From Azomonas macrocytogenes (GTDB lineage Bacteria > Pseudomonadota > Gammaproteobacteria > Pseudomonadales > Pseudomonadaceae): DNA of 64,000 nucleotides. Positions 62,694 through 64,000 of the stretch are shown piece by piece. Both the position numbers and the translations under genes were made by a program. Below the pieces are notes generated by a model. The model was not told the DNA's origin and ran no database searches. It worked only from the letters and a program-made list of their open reading frames with translations. Each line of letters begins with the position of its first letter. Position 1 is the stretch's first letter. The stretch is from the NCBI RefSeq assembly GCF_014191985.1, contig NZ_JACHXI010000020.1:1-64000 (forward strand). The letters run 5' to 3'.

Positions 62694-63198
62694 TTTAGGT
62701 AAGGCTCCTTCCTTCGAGGCACGTTCTATACGGCTGTGCTCGTACTTCTAACGGCCTATAACTGATGGCTCGGCTCATTGGTTAATTATGATGTGAAGAT
62801 GCGAAGACATTGCGCCTTCCATCGGACACTCTCGTCGGACCGTGAAGGGAGGAATGAGTTCACTGCGAAGGGGCACAATTGCAATAAATAGACAGTTTTT
62901 TATTTTGTTATAACTTATTGTTTGTGAATGGTTTTTTATGTTCATGAAGAGACTTGCAGGTTTTTTGCAACGTTCGGCTTCATTAGGGTGATTATTGACG
63001 CAGGAGTCAGTTTTATTCTGACGACCGGTTTCGGACCGAACTGATGCCTGGTGCTGGAATAGTCAGCTTGGTCGGATTTCATCAATAGCGAATGAAATCG
63101 CCGTTTTCCGATGACCATTCTGATGTTGCCGGACCAAGGCTCGTTGACGTTTCGTCACGGTCATAATGAAACCTAAACCGGACCTTAAAGGAGCTGTA
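62694..63198. other. Divergent regulatory region between the polysaccharide cluster and the lipid kinase
   Basis: 505 bp without a supported gene. The segment 62875-62960 is strongly AT-rich and probably contains the cluster promoter, but no clear -35/-10 pair, JUMPstart/ops element or operator was identified. A short GTCAG/CTGAC inverted repeat lies at about 63009-63026. Confidence 0.5.
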
Positions 63199-64000
63199 AT
63201 GAGCAAACTCAGAGCTTGCCTGATTCTCAATGGAAAACAGGCCAACAATGAAGGCATCAGAACTGCGGTTCATTTACAGCGCGAGCGAGGCTGGGATCTG
63301 TCGGTGCGTGTTACTTGGGAAGCCAGTGATGTATCCAGGCTGGTACAGGAAGCACTGGCCGACGGCCACTCCATACTGGTTGCCGGCGGTGGCGATGGCA
63401 CGCTGGGCGAGGTTGCCGATGCGCTGCTCAAGGCTAAGGGCGAGGCCAGTTTGGTTCTGTTGCCACTAGGGACGGCCAACGACTTCGCCACAGCGGCAGG
63501 TATACCGCTGGAGCCGGTCGATGCGCTGGAATTGCTTGATACGCCTCCCGTTGCCGTCGATCTGGGAAAAATGAATTCGCGCTTTTTCCTTAATATCGCA
63601 ACGGGTGGCTTTGGCTCGCAGGTCACGGCCAATACTTCTGAAGATCTGAAGCGATTCCTGGGGGGAGGGGCTTATCTTCTGACCGGATTGACCCGTTTTG
63701 CCGAGGTTCATTCGGTGCGCGGTCGTTTCCATGGTCCGGATTTCGAGTGGGAGGGCGACTTTTTTGCTTTTGGCATCGGTAATGGCAGACAAGCAGGTGG
63801 CGGTCAGGAGCTTTGCCCACGTGCGCTTATCGACGATGGTTTGCTTGATCTGTGCATCATTCCGGCCCCCACCGATACAGTGAGTACCTTGGGTACCTTG
63901 CTGGCCAGAGGCCTGCATGGCGTAGAGGCTATCTCGCTGAACGCTCGTCTACCTTGGATAGATGTGAGCTTTCCCGAGGCCCTGGATATCAATCTCGATG
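63199..64000 (+). CDS. yegS: YegS-like lipid kinase (diacylglycerol kinase family), 3' end outside the window
   Basis: 267 codons are visible, of about 300 expected. A DAGK catalytic domain starts MSKLRACLILNGKQANNEG, with the nucleotide-binding SILVAGGGDGTLGEVADALL, LLPLGTANDFATAAGIPL and the C-terminal-domain motifs NIATGGFGSQV and GIGNGRQAGGGQELCPRALIDDGLLD. YegS-type enzymes phosphorylate lipids such as phosphatidylglycerol or sphingoid-like substrates in vitro; the physiological substrate is unsettled. AAAGGAG precedes the ATG. The frame is still open at the right edge. Confidence 0.93.
   Translation, partial: MSKLRACLILNGKQANNEGIRTAVHLQRERGWDLSVRVTWEASDVSRLVQEALADGHSILVAGGGDGTLGEVADALLKAKGEASLVLLPLGTANDFATAAGIPLEPVDALELLDTPPVAVDLGKMNSRFFLNIATGGFGSQVTANTSEDLKRFLGGGAYLLTGLTRFAEVHSVRGRFHGPDFEWEGDFFAFGIGNGRQAGGGQELCPRALIDDGLLDLCIIPAPTDTVSTLGTLLARGLHGVEAISLNARLPWIDVSFPEALDINLD

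Noticed and set aside
62694..63198. JUMPstart/ops element for RfaH upstream of the polysaccharide cluster
   Set aside because: No GGCGGTAG-like sequence found on the transcribed strand.
1..64000. CRISPR array, prophage or rRNA operon
   Set aside because: No regularly spaced direct repeats, no phage structural or integrase genes near the tRNAs, and no rRNA sequence were seen.

Overview
The window looks like chromosomal DNA of a gammaproteobacterium of the Pseudomonadaceae (Pseudomonas or a close relative, possibly Azotobacter-like). The reasons are a pyoverdine locus with pvdM-pvdN-pvdO divergent from pvdP, the run of symporter-type hybrid kinase, GNAT, rdgC and FKBP genes, the dapE/tcdA/csdE/csdA/dapD block, and an Azotobacter-style hoxKGZMLOQRTV-hypABFCDE hydrogenase operon. 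No species call is made.

1-13.6 kb: pyoverdine locus. The end of a peptide synthetase with its thioesterase (C-A-PCP-TE) faces an N-hydroxyornithine acetyltransferase, a FpvA-type signalling receptor and the periplasmic maturation genes pvdO, pvdN, pvdM and (divergent) pvdP. Iron-starvation (PvdS) boxes lie upstream of the receptor and, back to back, between pvdM and pvdP. The first 8 kb are visibly more AT-rich than the rest. pvdE and pvdF, which in P. aeruginosa lie between fpvA and pvdO, are absent here.

13.6-15.9 kb: a dead 2.2-kb Tn3-family transposon with 38-bp terminal repeats and a perfect TTGTC target duplication. It carries an intact tnpR, two small coupled ORFs, an orphan MNT nucleotidyltransferase antitoxin whose HEPN toxin is destroyed, and a transposase reduced to its two ends. 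It sits about 25-30 bp upstream of a near-perfect sigma-32 promoter of htpG.

16-25.6 kb: housekeeping and signalling genes: htpG, a symporter/hybrid histidine kinase, a GNAT acetyltransferase, rdgC, tRNA-Val and tRNA-Asp, an FKBP lipoprotein and a sirtuin.

26-40.4 kb: a complete uptake [NiFe]-hydrogenase operon. The small subunit has the six-cysteine proximal cluster signature of oxygen-tolerant membrane-bound enzymes. All accessory and hyp genes follow in tightly coupled order, ending in a terminator shared with a convergent hupE nickel-permease-like gene.

40.7-47.8 kb: a cold-shock protein, two poorly known Pseudomonas-type proteins, dapE, a 174-bp MITE-like element, tcdA, csdE, csdA, dapD and an ArsC/YffB-like gene.

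48.2-62.7 kb: a Wzx/Wzy-type exopolysaccharide cluster read on the minus strand: WbaP/WcaJ, Wzb, Wzc, a secreted GH5 glycosidase, a pyruvyl transferase, Wzx, a FrhB-type iron-sulfur protein, Wzy, two glycosyltransferases, Wza and a VanZ-like protein. Only three sugar transferases are present, suggesting a short, pyruvylated repeat unit. The window ends inside a YegS-type lipid kinase.
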